Assembly (NCBI RefSeq): GCF_000972845.2
Contig: NC_040017.1
Span: forward strand, 22,529,606-22,593,605
Length of the DNA stretch: 64,000 nt
Reading direction: 5' to 3'
Source: Larimichthys crocea
Lineage: Eukaryota; Chordata; Actinopteri; Sciaenidae
The notes under the pieces were generated by a model, which did no database searches, had not been told where the DNA came from, and saw only the letters and a list, made by a program, of their open reading frames with translations. This document shows, piece by piece, positions 27,966-62,565 of this stretch (positions within the stretch are counted from its first letter, which is position 1; every line of letters begins with the position of its first letter). Both the position numbers and the translations under genes were made by a program.

Positions 27966-30900
27966 CAGCATTTTGTTACTACTCAGTGTTTTATTTTCAA
28001 CCAGCAAGAAGTAGAAATATTCCCTGCTCTATTGATGCACAGTACCACAGTTTGTCCAGTAGATGGAAGTACAACTCTATAAACCTCACAAGCTATGCTG
28101 ACGGTTAATTGACTGACGAGAGCACTATAGCAGTTTTATTTGTTCCTTCTCCTTCAAGGTTTAAAGTTGTTAGAATTTTTTGTAACAAGCTGTAAGCTCC
28201 AGTAAAAACACATTTTAAACATGGAGTGACGCTGATGTCAGACTGTTGAGTAAGCACTCGTGGAAACAACAAAACTAAACTAATATTCAGTCGGCCAAGT
28301 TGGGCCTCAAGTCTAAATAAGGCACATGAAGCTCATTCAAAGGTACTTGCATATTCATGCTTTTTAATAAACATGAGTAAGACAAAACAATGTTGGGTAA
28401 CGGTACTGCTAGTAACAGCTGGAACTGAACATGGATTTATTAGATCCAAGCACTACAGAGTATTCTTAGGAAGACTATAGATTGGACAATACTAGGGTTG
28501 AAAATTAAAGGTACGCTCAGATGAGGCTGATGAATGATCCAAGCTATGTGAAGAGTGAAGGCACCCAGAGGCTCCACAGGCAGGAAATTAGAAAAAAGGT
28601 GTAAGCCATCCTTGTAACCCTGCAGTCCAAATTCAGTTATAAGACTCATTATGCTGTAGATGACAAGAAGAAGTCCTTCCAAATTAGTGAAATTAGATAT
28701 GTGACGTTCGAGCTTGAAAATATAAATCAGTGAAAAATAAAAGTCGAAGTTCATTGCTTTTCTTAAACTATAAATCATAAATGTATTGGTTCAGCATGCT
28801 TTCCTGCTTTCATTTTTTTCCTCCACACCATCGACAGTCATGTCAGGGTGGTCCGTCCATTCATCTGTCCAATTCTCATGAACATCTCTGGAATGCCTTG
28901 AAGGAATGTCATCAAATTTGGCATGAACGTTCACTTGGACACACAGTTGAACTGATTAGATTTTGGTCAGAGGCCGCTGTGACTCCACACTGTGACCAAG
29001 AAATCTAACGCTTATAGGAAAAATGATAAAGTGAGTTCATATCTAAAAGGTCAAAGGACAACTTTACTGTGACATCATAATTGTTAATACTTTTCTGGCC
29101 ATTAATCAATGTCATAATTTAGGAACAGAAGGGGAGATTGTGACCCTATTTCAAATTTGGTCAGACTCATAACTGGTGACAGTAATCTTGGGTACCCACC
29201 TTGAAACCGTTGTGATTGTATTGATCTTTTGTGCTGCTTGGTTGAAGATGTGCGTGAAGCATCCACCTTTTAGAATTTGCAGCTTTTTTGCAGCAACACC
29301 CGAACTCGATGCAGTGTCTATTGTCATGGCTGCAACATTGTGTTCTATCAGAATCCACTTCATTGGCCAAGTATGTAAATCTAGACCATCCACCTACAGT
29401 AAATAGTAGTTCACATTTTACATTTTATTAGACAAAGTCTTCATTACATATGTGAGACTGGATCTAAACTACAACTTAATGAAAAATGAATTGCAGTCGT
29501 TTTATTATTTATTAGTTTTATTCATTTGTAATTTGTGTCAAAACTGCAGCAAATTTTCCTAACATACATCAGCATGTCTACATACGCAGGTCCACATGTA
29601 GACATGTTGATGGTAACAGTAGGTGGTCAGCTTGCCCTCATTCATGGTTAGGTTTTGCACAAAGAAGTACAACAAAGCACAAATCAGAAACAAGAGCTTC
29701 TGATGCTCCCTGCCGACACAATCATTGCTTTAATTACTAAGCATGCCACATGTTACAATGACAACTCTCTTAAAACAATCTGCATCGTTCTAATCAGCTG
29801 AAAAGAAAATTCAAAAGTCACTCTGTTCTGTGTTTCATATTATCCTTTTGACTTTCTCTCTTGCAGCACATCAACTAAGGCACCGCAACTTCATCTGTTT
29901 TATGAATTGTTGAGCTGTGAAAGCCCACTGGGAATAACATTTGTTAGGGTTTAAAGTTAGTGGTGTTGGTACAGAGCTAAAAATGTTCCTTCTTATTTCA
30001 GAGGAGACTTGGTTAAACAGATCTTTATCAAACAGAACAGCAATTTTAGGAATGACCTTATAAAATCGAAGAAATTATTTTATGAAGATGTTTTCATCTT
30101 CTGATTTTAATTTCCTATTTCTTTCCGTCTATACAGTGCTTCTTTTGTTGTTTTGTGTCCTTTCAAATAGCTACTGTGGCACTTAGAGACAATGAAAGGA
30201 AAACATATCATTGTGTTTGCCTCAGAACAATCCAAAGGGTTAAAGTGGTAATTACACAAGCAACAATCTTTCACTATACCTGTCTTTGAGGAGTCGAACA
30301 CCCACTGACACACAAAGCCGTGACTCTAAACTCCACAAGTGGTGTTACATCTAAAAGTCAAAAGGATTAGATGATGATAATGCCACGGAGATAAGAGATC
30401 ATCTCCCTGTGTGCCATGACACACATCTATAGAAAATCCTCAAGCTGATGTTTGTCAAAACTGCCATCACCTTCAAATACCAAAGCATAATGAATTGGAC
30501 CCATTTCTGAATTTCTGAATTAGGATTCTTCCCCTAGAGTTTGTGTCTTTCTGCAGAGTCTGGATTTTGGAGCATTGTAGCACAAAAAGTAAGATTATCT
30601 TCTTCTGCGAGCTACACAGGAAGAGAAACTTGATTTGAGGAGGAAGCAGCTGTGCGGCATGGCAAGGTCAGAGGCCCATAATCCGCGGCCTCATTCATGC
30701 GAGATTAAAAACCTGCTCTGAGTTCTGATTAAGAACGCAGGGTTAGAAGATTAAAGACCAGCAAACAAAATGAAAGCAGTTTAAACCCAATCCTGGAATT
30801 CATCAGAATACCAAAACCTTAAACTGTCATTACAACGTGAGATTAATGCAAAGCCCCCTTGAACTCTGTGTCTGTCTTGATATATCTTCTGTGTCAGAGC

Positions 30901-33900
30901 CTATACTTTCTTTTTTACCAAAAATCGAGATGATCCACTTTGTTCTGTCATTACTCCCCACCTCCCTTTTTCTCTCACTGAAATTATTATTTTTTTAATC
31001 AAAATTTAATGTTGGCAGTATTTCTGGCTGAGGTTAAAGTCGATAAAATAACCTGTACATTCATTTTATTTTATTTTGTCACACAATATCAGGTTTTATT
31101 TTTTTTAATGGGCTTAATGTCCCTTTTACTCACATTGATTCCAGCCATTATTCTCTGACAGAGAGACTCCACAGTACTTAGGTAGTAAGGATTAGGAAAC
31201 AAGAGGCAAGGAGGGAAACAAGGATTAGAAATTGAAACATCTGGAAGTTAGCTTGCTTGCAAAATTTGCTAAAGTAGAGAATGTATATGCTAATAAAACT
31301 AACAAACTGGTTCCTTAAGTGCCATAGCAGATACTATCTGGTAGGTCTTGTTAAACAATGAGGAATGGTTACGGGATTGTGGTTGCTACAATAACTTTTC
31401 CATATCCATTTTAATTTGAGACAAACATGAGATGTTCAAACGTCAGACCAATATAAACCAAAATCTTTGATAAGGTAAAATTGTTCCCCCGCTCAGTAAA
31501 CACCAGAATATAGATTGATATGTCAATTCATTTTCTTATTTACCGCAAGAATGCATCACGTTTCACTGCAGCACTGCAGTGACTGTCATGGACCCATGAA
31601 TACAGAACTAAGGAGTGGATATACATATAGTATTGGAGTTTCTCTGGCAGGGGTCAGAATCCTAGACAAAAACACAATACTTGTATAATCAATTGCAGCA
31701 TAAGGTCCATGACCTTCTTGCAACACAACATAAATCTTATAAGCTGTTGAGCTACTGTATCCTAACTGATTACAGGCTGCAGTCACTATGAACTTCATTT
31801 TGGGGGTAGTGCTGCTGAGAAGGGGGCTGTATCCCATTGACAGGATTATATAAATGAGGACCATAATACTGTAATCTCCCAGAGAAATGAGAGAAACCAG
31901 GGGACATGCCGACCCCAGCTAGCTAGCACCCTGGTCTGCAACCATCAGATTAACAAACAGCTGGTTGCATAGTGACAGATTACATTCACACTTGTTTTCT
32001 TGTCTTGACAGTCTTCTCTGGGTTGCATTTGTAACAATCGAGGCGGCAAAGAAAAAGTGCCTTTCAAAACAGCAAAGTCATACAGTATCTGAGAACAACT
32101 ACTACAACCGGTCATGGGGAAATTGTCAGAATTTATCAATGTCCTCATCTAGCTGGAAAAGCAAGAATGATGCCTGCAATTCTACCAAATATTTTTTGTA
32201 AATCAACTTCAGATATATATTTTTTCAGCTCAGCGGTGCAGAACAAAATCCCTAAAGTTTAAAGAAAGCCATCATCCTTTGAACAATGTCACATACTGTG
32301 GGTTAATCATGCATTTGAAGTGCGCTGGTGTTGATGGACACAACAGAGAGAGTTTTACATTGTTTGTCTGTGTTATGTAGACAGCAAGCATATGTCAAGT
32401 CCCGAATTAACAGCTAGATCCTCAACACCAGTTGTCAAATGTAGCCAAAAGATGATCAAGTTGACTTGTGCAGTTCAGTTACAGCACTGGTAGTTGCTAC
32501 TGGTAGTTGAAAGTGCTGCTCTATGTAACATTTAAAACATTTTAACAAGGATATGAAATACATTTTTATTAATAAATGTATCGAACAGCATAAAAATAGA
32601 AGGTCAGGTCTCCTTTTTCCATTAGTGGGCAAACACACTCAGTTAAGCAGTTTAAATTTAAATCCTGATAAAAAGTTAAAAAGCTAAAATGTAACTTTTG
32701 AATAATAAAATATGTGATGCAAGTGAGATGCCATTATGCCAGTTAGGTTGATGCATTGCTGGTAATGAATGCCACGCTAACATTGACTGGAATCATTATT
32801 TTTCAGAAATGTATAATGAAAGAAATATTTTTTTTTAAATCACCCAGGTAATAATCACAATAACATTTTCCATTTGTGAACTGACTGTAGTACACTGTAG
32901 ATATTTATATAAGTAACGTCTTTGAGAAAAACAATGATTATAAATCGAGGTAATGATTGCTGGTCAAGAATCCTCAACTGTCCTTTATAGGTATAATTAT
33001 TTCAAACCTGAAAACCTGTCACATTATATGACACAAATCCTATAATACAGAGACACAACAAGTGACGCTCAGTATTACCTGTCAGATTTGGGGAGAGAAG
33101 AATTTCATTACACGTGGAGGATTTACTAATCTGTGTGACAGGGCCTCCACAGATTTAAACCAGGGGTGTTTAATGTTTGTTTCTAATCCACTACCTAATG
33201 AGGATGTTATTTTACAAGCCTAAGCCTGAGTGAGGTGAATATGGACCTGAATAGGCAAAGAGAAAGGTGATTCAGGGATGTCACTGCTGAGCCTGTGGCA
33301 TGTGTCATCATCCAGTGTGATAATTCATGTGACCACCTGCTTAAACATTGAATCCAGAGGGCATGTCTATATTTTAACCGCTCTAGAATTGGTTTCTAAC
33401 ATTGTGTAAATTGATAACCTTAAATTTCAACAATAGTTTTATCTGGTTGAACGAGAACCCAAAAGTATCACAATAAATCAAATGTAAAAATGGGACAGCC
33501 ACAATGTGAAAGATTGTAAAAAAAAGTTTTACATGGCCTCAGATCTTCTTGACGTAACTCAAAGATTTTGTGGATGAAATCAAAAGCTTGTGGTAACGCC
33601 TACATCCAGACAAGGAAAAGGTTGTGCGTGCGGGGAAAGAGAGCAATCAAAACTAAAGCTACCAGAAATAAAAGGTTAAAGGATGTAATGTTCTCACATA
33701 ACTTTAGTCATTCTGAAACAATTCCAACATGACAAAACTTATACATGCACTTCATATGATACAAAAAGCAAAGAAAAAGTACAGACAGTAAGCAACTGAT
33801 GGCCTGAGTGTCAAGCAACAATCTTGAGGGAGCACTCATTCATAAACAAATTGGAAAAAAAAAACATAACTGAATAATCAAGATTTTTTTTTTTGAAATA

Positions 33901-34419
33901 CATAGAAAAGTGATAAGAAGAAGTGCTGTTATGTCAAAGTTTCTCTGAGCTATGAAAACATGGAAAGTGGCAAAAACATTTTCTAACAGAATTATCTGAA
34001 ACAGCTGTTGAAATTAACATGCCTCAAAAGATTTCCATCACTTCACTACAATATCATGGCATGACGTTTGTTTTCACACAAAACGATTGTACAGTATTTA
34101 TAGTGTTTTTGTTTGTTTTTTTGCAATAAAAACAGCAAGGCCAAGATGGTCAAGTGTCATGATGTCAGAAGTCAACAACTATATGTCATTAAAAAAAAAA
34201 GAGAGAGATTCAAATATATTCATAAAATGTTCATGTGCTCTACTTCATAACTACTGAAAACACTAAACTCTGTGTTAAAAAGTATTTCTGTTTTGATTGT
34301 AACAATGCAGTTCAACACATTCAGACTTGGCCCAGTAATTACTGCAGTCCTCCGAAGACAACAAGGACAACGCAAAGGTGTAGTAGTAGGTTCATAACAG
34401 TCTTTGATAGAGCAGTGTG
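27966..34419. other. intergenic region between bach1 and grik1
   Basis: No convincing gene on either strand. Frames are short and without domain signature. The repeat at 28790-29400 is the only recognised element. Sequence just upstream of 34420 would be grik1 3'UTR or an intron leading to an alternative last exon. I searched the minus strand by eye for the long mammalian GRIK1 C-terminal tails and did not find them. Confidence 0.55.
28790..29400 (+). repeat. interspersed teleost repeat (family unassigned)
   Basis: Word content such as GGAATGCCTTGAAGGAATGT, CATCAAATTTGGCATGAACG, AGGTCAAAGGACAACTTTAC and ACAGAAGGGGAGATTGTGAC is what I recall from an abundant dispersed fish repeat. The end near 29360-29380 (ATTGGCCAAGTATGTAAA) resembles another common element tail. 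The call rests on recollection of repeat wording, not on boundaries seen here. Confidence 0.45.
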
Positions 34420-55231
<20,812 letters not shown>

Positions 55232-57628
55232 GGTCCTCCCTCCAGAGTCGAATTTAACATTGATATCAGTTTTTCTGCCCTCGGTAATTCATGCTGATAA
55301 TTTGCCAGTCCTTGTATCCGTAATGAAAATAAACTGGCATCCGACCCATATCCATCCCTCATACATTGTGATGAGAAAAAAAACAACAACAAAAACACAC
55401 ACACACACACACTCCACTTGCAGCTGTCACTGATCAAAACAATTCCAGTTTTCCCATTCTAAAATCCTTTGTGTGCCCATAAGGTTTTGCTCCCCATAGT
55501 CACTGTCCAGACATCTCTCTTATCATGTGTTTTTTTTTTTTCTTTCTGGTGCACACTTGAATAGTAGACTGCAACTGAGGAGGAGGACCGTGCGCTGCGC
55601 TCCTGCTGTCAAGCTTACATGGATAGAGAATGACATTTCTGGTTGCAGCTTTCAAAATAAAAGATGAATTGAATAAATGTGTGGAAACAATAGAGAAAAA
55701 TCAACAAAGAGGAATATGCTTCATGTATTTCATATTTTAAAAATTGGATTTTAAACACACAAAACAAAATATCCAACACAAACTGGGTTCAGACTAAGTA
55801 AGATCATTTCCCATTAAATATTGTTATGGATTTCTTGTTCATTATTGTACTAATCTGACATTTAATTATCATTTTTTTCAGTACTATGTTTGTTAATCTG
55901 TTCATTTCATCTCATTTTACATTATCCATACTTTTCCCCAAATACAGAAACCCTATATTCAACTAAACCCCAATCCCCAAGTCATTGGTCATTTAAGCAT
56001 TCAATTTAAATGTTTATATGGATTGTTTTCTGCATCTGTTGGTACCTTTAATTTACCAACATTATTATTTGAATGCTTTTATTATGAAACAAAGCTTGCC
56101 TTGTTTCCGGTCTCACTCTCACTGTCTTTGGCTGAATCGACACAGCTGAGTGTGTGTCCCTCCCGTGCAGGCGCTCAATTGAGGACACAGTCAAGCCACT
56201 AATCCGCAAACATGGATACGTCCTGAAGATTAACTTCAAATCTGGCAACATTCGACCTCAACAACGTCTTTGCTTTGGTACACCGAGGAATGATTAAATC
56301 TTTGCTCCAGTCCTGATGGAAATGCAAATCTAATCTTCAAACTGGTCTGTGACGCTCCCTTGAAGATTAACTACCTCAAACTGTTCATCTGACACAGTCT
56401 CATAGTCAAATAAAATGTGTTCACCACCTTAACCCACTTTGCTTTTTTCCTTGAAGAAGAGTGGTTTCATGTTGGAAGTAATAAAAAGTTCTTTGTTGCT
56501 CAGTTGCACTGATCAGCAACTGGTGATGATGCTTCAAACCAACATCTCCCCAAGCATGGGAGAAGCATCAGGAGTGTTTGATGGGTTTCTTGGGATTAGG
56601 GTAATCTCACTATTATTCCATTCCCCTGAAATTAGCAAAGTTAAAGACTGGTGGCTGAGAATAATTGAGAATTATCAGTTTACACACTGACTATCCACAA
56701 TTGGCGTTTCCTGTAACATATATATCCTGTGCAATTGGGAAAAAAATGAGTTATGTTTATTATTCACCTCTATGGCTTTCAGTATAAACCAGGTTTTTAT
56801 GTTTTCAATGTGTTTAAATATGGAGATGCTCAGCTTCACTTAATGAAATGCAGTGGAAGGCATGAGTCCTCTGACACCTGCAGTGTGAGCAGTGGAGATT
56901 ACACTGTCTGTGCAGGGTTCAGGACACTATTCACGTTCTCTGGCGTCCTCTTGTGGTGAATAATGACACTGTCTCGGATTGGTCCAGGTCAACATGGTGT
57001 TGGCACTGTCAGGAAAATTTAACATGTGGTGATTTTTGGCAAGCAATAATAATTTGCTGTTATTAATCCAAAGCAAATTTACCTGGCTCAATAGCTGTCA
57101 ATGTAAAGGACCAATAATTCAAACAATACATATACTGCTACCACAAAGTTTAGGGACATTTCTTCTTTTTTTATTTTTTATTTTTTGCAGAAAAACATTC
57201 TTAATTGGCTAATACAGATTCTCAATCTGAATATATTTGTAAAACTGCTATCCATCAGGGCAACATAAGAATTACACACAAACCCAAAGTTGTTGAGCGA
57301 ACAGCTGCATCCTACAAAATCTTTAATACAAACTGTAACACAATAATACAAACTGTAACACATCTATAAGTAAGTTATTTGATTATGTGCTGCACTGCAC
57401 AGCTCTATTTGAGTGGTTACAAAGACATCTTAATAGTTAAGTACATTAAAATTCTAATGTGCTGAATTGCGTACAATGATAACAACAACAGATTTTAAAA
57501 ACATAATGAACAGATGGTTACAAAGATGAAAAACAGTGCTATGTTGTTCCAAGCCGATTTTTTCCGCATAAATCTGTGTTTTAAAAAGGTTAGCCCATGC
57601 CAGGGCTGCATAAAAACAGTATGTCATC
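55232..57628. other. grik1 upstream region and spacer to the claudins
   Basis: The first few hundred bases after 55232 should contain the grik1 5'UTR and promoter, including a short (AC)n run at about 55397-55412 and poly-T tracts. No gene is seen. Near 57324-57361 an AATACAAACTGTAACACA unit of about 19 bp is repeated twice. Confidence 0.5.
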
Positions 57629-57634
57629 TTTATT
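57629..57634 (-). terminator. poly(A) signal for the 358-aa claudin gene
   Basis: AATAAA on the minus strand about 240 nt past the stop at 57876. No better signal lies closer. Confidence 0.4.
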
Positions 57635-57875
57635 TACACTAACAACAACAGCAGTTATGTTCAACCTGATCAACCTTGTTTGCTAAATACAAATTATAAA
57701 AAGTGTATTAATATCAGCATCAGGATAATTGTAATACAAGTAGAGATAATATAGTTTACCTTCATCGTGCCACTAATTTGGAGCAGTTTAAATGAACTTG
57801 TGATGATAAAAGAATAGCGCGTAGAGTAGAGTCTGGAAGGTTTGACCAGCGGCAAAACCCACTGGTGACTTTTCT

Positions 57876-58952
57876 TTATATATAAACACCAGGATTGCTT
57901 CCACTGTGAGAGTCTGGATGAATTTTCGATGCTGTGTATCCAATGAAAACAGGAGTGTGTGGAACCGGATGAAAACTGGACTGGAAGGATGCTGTGGTGG
58001 GATTGCCGGTGTAACTCAGTGAATATGGTGTGGCGTTTTGGCTTATGTACAAGGAGTTGCCAGGCGTATACAGGCTTCCAACGTAATTAGAACTCCGCAT
58101 AGAGGAACGGTGATCCATGTTGCTGTGATATAATGATCCATTTTCCGGGTAGACAACATGATTGATTAGTCTTCCATCGTTTGTCATTACTTGAGGGACA
58201 TTTTGCAGTGGTGTCACAAGTTGTTGTCCAACAGAGGCGTTGTTTTGCAGAGAAGGTTGATATGCAGTGGATCGGAGGCTGGAAAGAGTCGAGACAGGAT
58301 TATATCTCACTGGAGTTAGCCTACCAGGTGTTTGCTTGTAACTGAGCAAGTTGGTCGGGTGGTACACATCGAATGAGCCTTTGTCCGAGGGCATACGGCG
58401 GCAGACGAACAGCATGGCTGAGGCAAATAGGAAGGCACCAGTGACCCAACCGATGTAGAGAGCCTCTCCCAGCTCTCTCCTCTGGGCATCAATTAGCAAA
58501 GGGTTGTAAAAATCCCTAATGATGACATGACCAGTCCATGATACAGGGATAAAGACACAGATACAGGCCAAGAACTGCATACAACCTGCAACCATCAGGA
58601 TAATGGTCTTGGCTCTATCATTACCCTGAAAACAGGAAATGCACTGCATTCCTGCCAGACCCACAAGGAGCCCCAGTCCCGATAAGGCCAGAGAACAGCA
58701 CATCAGACCCCTGGCTGCCTGTAACTCCGGGGGCAGGAACAGCAGGGAGTCGTACACCTTACACTGCATCCTGATGTTGGCCTGTCTGTAGCAGTTCATC
58801 CACAATCCCTCCCAGCGAGTTTCCATCACAATTATGTTCTCTCCAATGAAAGCTGTCACCTTCCACATTGGCATCCCTGTAGTAGCCGCCGCCCCAATCA
58901 GCCCGATCAAGCCGACGCACATTGCGGCTATCTCTGAAACACCTTGAACCAT
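57876..58952 (-). CDS. cldn8-like: claudin 8/17-like protein with long cytoplasmic tail
   Basis: A single uninterrupted exon of 358 aa; the family is usually 210-230 aa. Four membrane segments at about 8-28, 82-103, 117-137 and 162-184. The first extracellular loop carries the claudin signature W30, GLW at 49-51, C54 and C64. The second loop includes VSWTGHVIIRDFYNPL. The cytoplasmic tail is about 172 residues, rich in Ser, Tyr, Asn and Thr, and ends in GVYI. That resembles the usual YV PDZ ligand for ZO proteins. Claudins seal or form ion pores at tight junctions. The ATG has A at -3 and G at +4. Position beside grik1 and similarity to CLDN8/CLDN17 support the subgroup; the exact orthologue is uncertain. 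Confidence 0.95.
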   Translation of the reverse strand: MVQGVSEIAAMCVGLIGLIGAAATTGMPMWKVTAFIGENIIVMETRWEGLWMNCYRQANIRMQCKVYDSLLFLPPELQAARGLMCCSLALSGLGLLVGLAGMQCISCFQGNDRAKTIILMVAGCMQFLACICVFIPVSWTGHVIIRDFYNPLLIDAQRRELGEALYIGWVTGAFLFASAMLFVCRRMPSDKGSFDVYHPTNLLSYKQTPGRLTPVRYNPVSTLSSLRSTAYQPSLQNNASVGQQLVTPLQNVPQVMTNDGRLINHVVYPENGSLYHSNMDHRSSMRSSNYVGSLYTPGNSLYISQNATPYSLSYTGNPTTASFQSSFHPVPHTPVFIGYTASKIHPDSHSGSNPGVYI

Positions 58953-60600
58953 TGTCCAAATTCAAAATTAGGTTATCTCACGCTGACAACAAATTCCAGT
59001 GCCTTTAGTACAACATCTCAAAAGTCAGACGTGTGCAAGGCAGCGAGGATCTTCTCATCTGATGCAGTTTGTATGCTCTGAGAACTAGTTTGTTATGGGA
59101 AAGATGCTTTGCGGTCATCTGGTTGGCTCAGAGCAATGGGGGTAAAGAGGATCTCTGCTTATTTTGTGTTTATGGTTCCTCTGGCTATAGTGGTATATCT
59201 GTAATCAGCTTCGCCAGCAGTAAACACCAACAAGACCAGAAATACCAGTAACCGCTCAAAACTTCAGAAAGAATTTGTCATTTGCCGTGTTTGATTCTAC
59301 TTTATAATATGTGATTTAAAAAAGAAAAAATCCAAAGCCAACAAATATACAATGTAGTAAATTATCTCCTGCAGTACTTCTGCTGTCCACAGGGGGGCAG
59401 AGCTGACTATCAAGGTGATGGAACAGAGAGGGAGTTCATGTCAGAGTCCAAATACAGTTTATTTGGTGTCATCTTAAGCAATTGTCATTACATCACCACA
59501 GATTTTCAGTATGAAACATCATTGAAATGACCTTAACATTGTGCAGATTCCCGTTCTCTGTTTGAATATATAATTACATCCAGTGTTTAAGGAGTTTAGA
59601 TTCTATGGGTATAATTTTAATTGGAGCTTGTTTTTAAACTCAAAGTGAAATGAAGCGACCCAATAATTAAACTGGTAATACACTTGACTGAAGAGCCGGA
59701 GTCAACCTTGAAATGAACTAAACAGGTTTTGGTCTAAAGCTCTCAGGTGTCTCCATTCAAAGTGACTTGCAAATTCTGATCACATGATTATGCCGTCAGC
59801 TCGTTTCGGTCGGGCTTCTTTACACACAGTAGGTCAGGTAAAGTTTCCACACCTTCAACAAGCAGTCTTAAACGAACGTCTCATGTTTAGTTAGCCATTT
59901 GTTCAGTAACATCGGTTTCCAAGCGCTCCGGGGCATCATACCGATTTTGAACAAAGACCTACACAAAGTGATTAAATATAGACACACAAAATGTTTTAGA
60001 CTCACACAATCAGTCACCAATATAGTTGATTGTAACCTGCCTTTGTTTTACTTGATACTATACTATACTCACTGTTGAAGCAGTGAGTGTGAGAGGTCGT
60101 TTTGGCTCTACCGATGTTTGATTCTCAAACATTTTGTATGTGTGTGTGTGTTATGTTGACGGGGTGAGGGGTATAAATTTGAATACACAGCTGTTGTTTA
60201 GGGAAAAGGTGTTGAAATATCTACAGGATGAACTGTTTATATGACTACGTAACTCCTGTGTCAACAACAAATAGCATTACTGACAAAGTGTATCCGTGTA
60301 CACAACAGTAAACACAAATACACTTGTGTCACGTTACACAGCGGTGAAACTTGAAATGTTATATACAGCATACTCAGACACAATTGATAACATGAATATA
60401 CAAAAAAGGCTATCAGTATAAAATTTCATTATACAACACACATCAAAGTAATGGAAGCTTTCACAGACAAGGTTATAATTATTATTATCGTTTGATATCA
60501 AGATTCTGTAACTAGTGCTCTTTAACAAGACATTAAGTACTCCTCGTGTATAAAAAGATTGATTTAAAATGGACATTCATTTGCATTAAAGCTTAATGTA
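58953..60600. other. spacer between first and second claudin genes
   Basis: Non-coding. It includes the upstream region of the 358-aa claudin gene (58953 onward) and a short (GT)n at about 60143-60152. No other gene is seen. Confidence 0.5.
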
Positions 60601-60606
60601 TTTATT
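60601..60606 (-). terminator. poly(A) signal for the 262-aa claudin gene
   Basis: AATAAA on the minus strand about 140 nt past the stop at 60743. Confidence 0.5.
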
Positions 60607-60742
60607 GAAATCTGTTCTTTTTTCGTGTCATTTGAAATGTGTCATAGATTGCAGTGCTTAGAAAACCCTGTATTAAAAAGAAAATCCCTTGAATATTGTG
60701 ACCATAACTGTGATCCTCATTACCTCAGTCAGTTTTAAGTGT

Positions 60743-61531
60743 TCAGAGATAAGCCACCCCGCTGCGTACTGAAGGATATCTGGAGTGGTAGCTGTAGTTG
60801 GTTGATGGATGTCTTGACAGCATTGGCTGAGGCCGGGGTTGTGGTTGGGGAAGTAGTACCAGCTGTTGGGGCTGTAGAGGCTGCATAGGCTGTAGAGGCT
60901 GTGGAGGATAGGGTATGTAGTCAGAGGCTGTTGAATACATGTACCTCTCAGAACCTTTTTCTTCAGACTGCAGATTGCAACAAACAAACATGCATCCTCC
61001 AAAAAACAGGAAGGCGGATGCCACCCAGCCGATGTACAAGGCCTCTCCGAGCTCCCTGCGCTGGGCGTCGATCAACAAGGGGTTGTAGAAATCCCTTATA
61101 ATGACATGACCCGTCCAAGACACGGGGATAATCACACAGATGCAAGCCATGATGATCATGACTCCCGCAATGATTAGGACGAAACGCTTTGCCCGATCGT
61201 TGTTTTCAATACACGATGTGCACTGCAGTCCCACCAAACTGATCAGCAGACCGAGACCACCGAGTGCCAGGGCGCAGCACATAAGTCCCCTTGCTGCTTG
61301 TAGGTCAGGGGGCAAGGCAAGGAGAGAGTCGTACACCTTACACTGCATTCTGATGTCAGCCTGCCGAAAGCAATTCATCCACAGACCCTCGTAGCGCGTC
61401 TCAAACACAATAATGTTTTCCCCAATGAACGCGGTGACTCGCCACATTGGCATCCCGGTGCTTGCCGCTGCTCCAATCAGCCCAATGATGGTCACCAACA
61501 GACCCACTATCTCCAGTGCAGAGTTGGCCAT
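60743..61531 (-). CDS. cldn8-like: claudin 8/17-like protein
   Basis: An intronless gene of 262 aa with the four-segment claudin topology. The first loop has W30, GLW at 49-51, C54 and C64, but Y48 where the two sister genes have Trp (YEGLW against WEGLW). Residues 136-170, covering the second loop and the start of the fourth membrane segment, are the same as in both sisters. The tail of about 75 residues is rich in Pro and Gln (QPLQPMQPLQPQQ) and ends in VAYL. Starts MANSALEIVG, very like CLDN8 (MATHALEIAG), with A at -3 and G at +4. It probably acts in epithelial tight junctions, possibly as an ion-selective barrier like mammalian claudin-8. Confidence 0.96.
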   Translation of the reverse strand: MANSALEIVGLLVTIIGLIGAAASTGMPMWRVTAFIGENIIVFETRYEGLWMNCFRQADIRMQCKVYDSLLALPPDLQAARGLMCCALALGGLGLLISLVGLQCTSCIENNDRAKRFVLIIAGVMIIMACICVIIPVSWTGHVIIRDFYNPLLIDAQRRELGEALYIGWVASAFLFFGGCMFVCCNLQSEEKGSERYMYSTASDYIPYPPQPLQPMQPLQPQQLVLLPQPQPRPQPMLSRHPSTNYSYHSRYPSVRSGVAYL

Positions 61532-62565
61532 CCTGTCCTCGTTATTCCTCCAAGCTCATACGTGCAATAATTTGCGGACACCGTGTTACTATAGTAGGAA
61601 GCAGTAGATTCCCTCTGTTGAGCGGCTTTGCATCCCAGTGGAGGAGGAGGAGCAGCTAGATGTTCACCTGTACTTCCTCCTCCCAGTAGGCAGGATGAAA
61701 GAATGGGAGAGGTGGGAATTGCGACCCGTTACTAGGAAACACAATCCCCCAGGCGGTTTTTTTCTTTGTACACCTACCACAGGAGCTTCTTTAAGCTGCC
61801 ACTTTGTTTATTCAGAAGTCTCAGTTTACATTCTCAGAGCACACTTTTTTTTTTAAGTGTTGATTAAGAAACAAGAAGCATTTTTTGAATATGCATATAT
61901 TAAAGACTGATATCATAGACATCAGACAGCTCTGGGGCTGAGCTTATTCTTTGTCCTATTTCAACCTAAATTCATTCACCACTGTGGGGTCCCTTGTGTT
62001 ACTGCATATCTCTAAGAAATAGAACTGAAATGGGACTGCAGACACAATATTAGCAAAATGAGCATTTAGAAACTCTGTGTTATCTGGTGTATGTGGGTGT
62101 GTGTGTCTATGTGTCATAGGATGGGGGTAATGCCTTTGTTCTCATGTGTCACTGTCAGTATTAGATTTCTTGTCTGGGTCTCTTGTGTCTTATCTGTGAG
62201 CAGAAAGAAGCTGGCTGTTACAGCTCTGACTTGGTTCAACAACAGTCTCTTGCCAGGTTTGCATTGTGGGTGGACCAGTGTGAACAGTCTGGTTTTACTA
62301 GTTTAGGCACATTGTCGTCTGTGGAAACTGAAAACAATGGACTAAACATATCTTTTCACTTACACAACAGTTGGTGAAACAGGAGCAGTTTCAGTGGGAT
62401 CTTTGGTATCCCAGAAAATCACATGAGCTTTTGGCAGGAAGTAATACTTCACCCTTACTTCTTGATCAGTTTTTAAAAAGAATCTTTCAATTTAACTGGA
62501 AAATATTATAAAATATAAGATAAAAACAGAACAACACAATTCATTTTTTTCCTCAACTTTATCCC
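61532..62565. other. spacer between second and third claudin genes
   Basis: Contains the upstream region of the 262-aa claudin gene. No further coding region is recognised; plus-strand frames here are short and featureless. Confidence 0.5.

Noticed and set aside
29176..29406. Plus-strand frame of 76 aa downstream of bach1
   Set aside because: It lies in an interspersed repeat and has no splice partners or domain.
60901..61607. Plus-strand frames opposite the 262-aa claudin
   Set aside because: They are antisense to a well-supported intronless gene and have no independent evidence.
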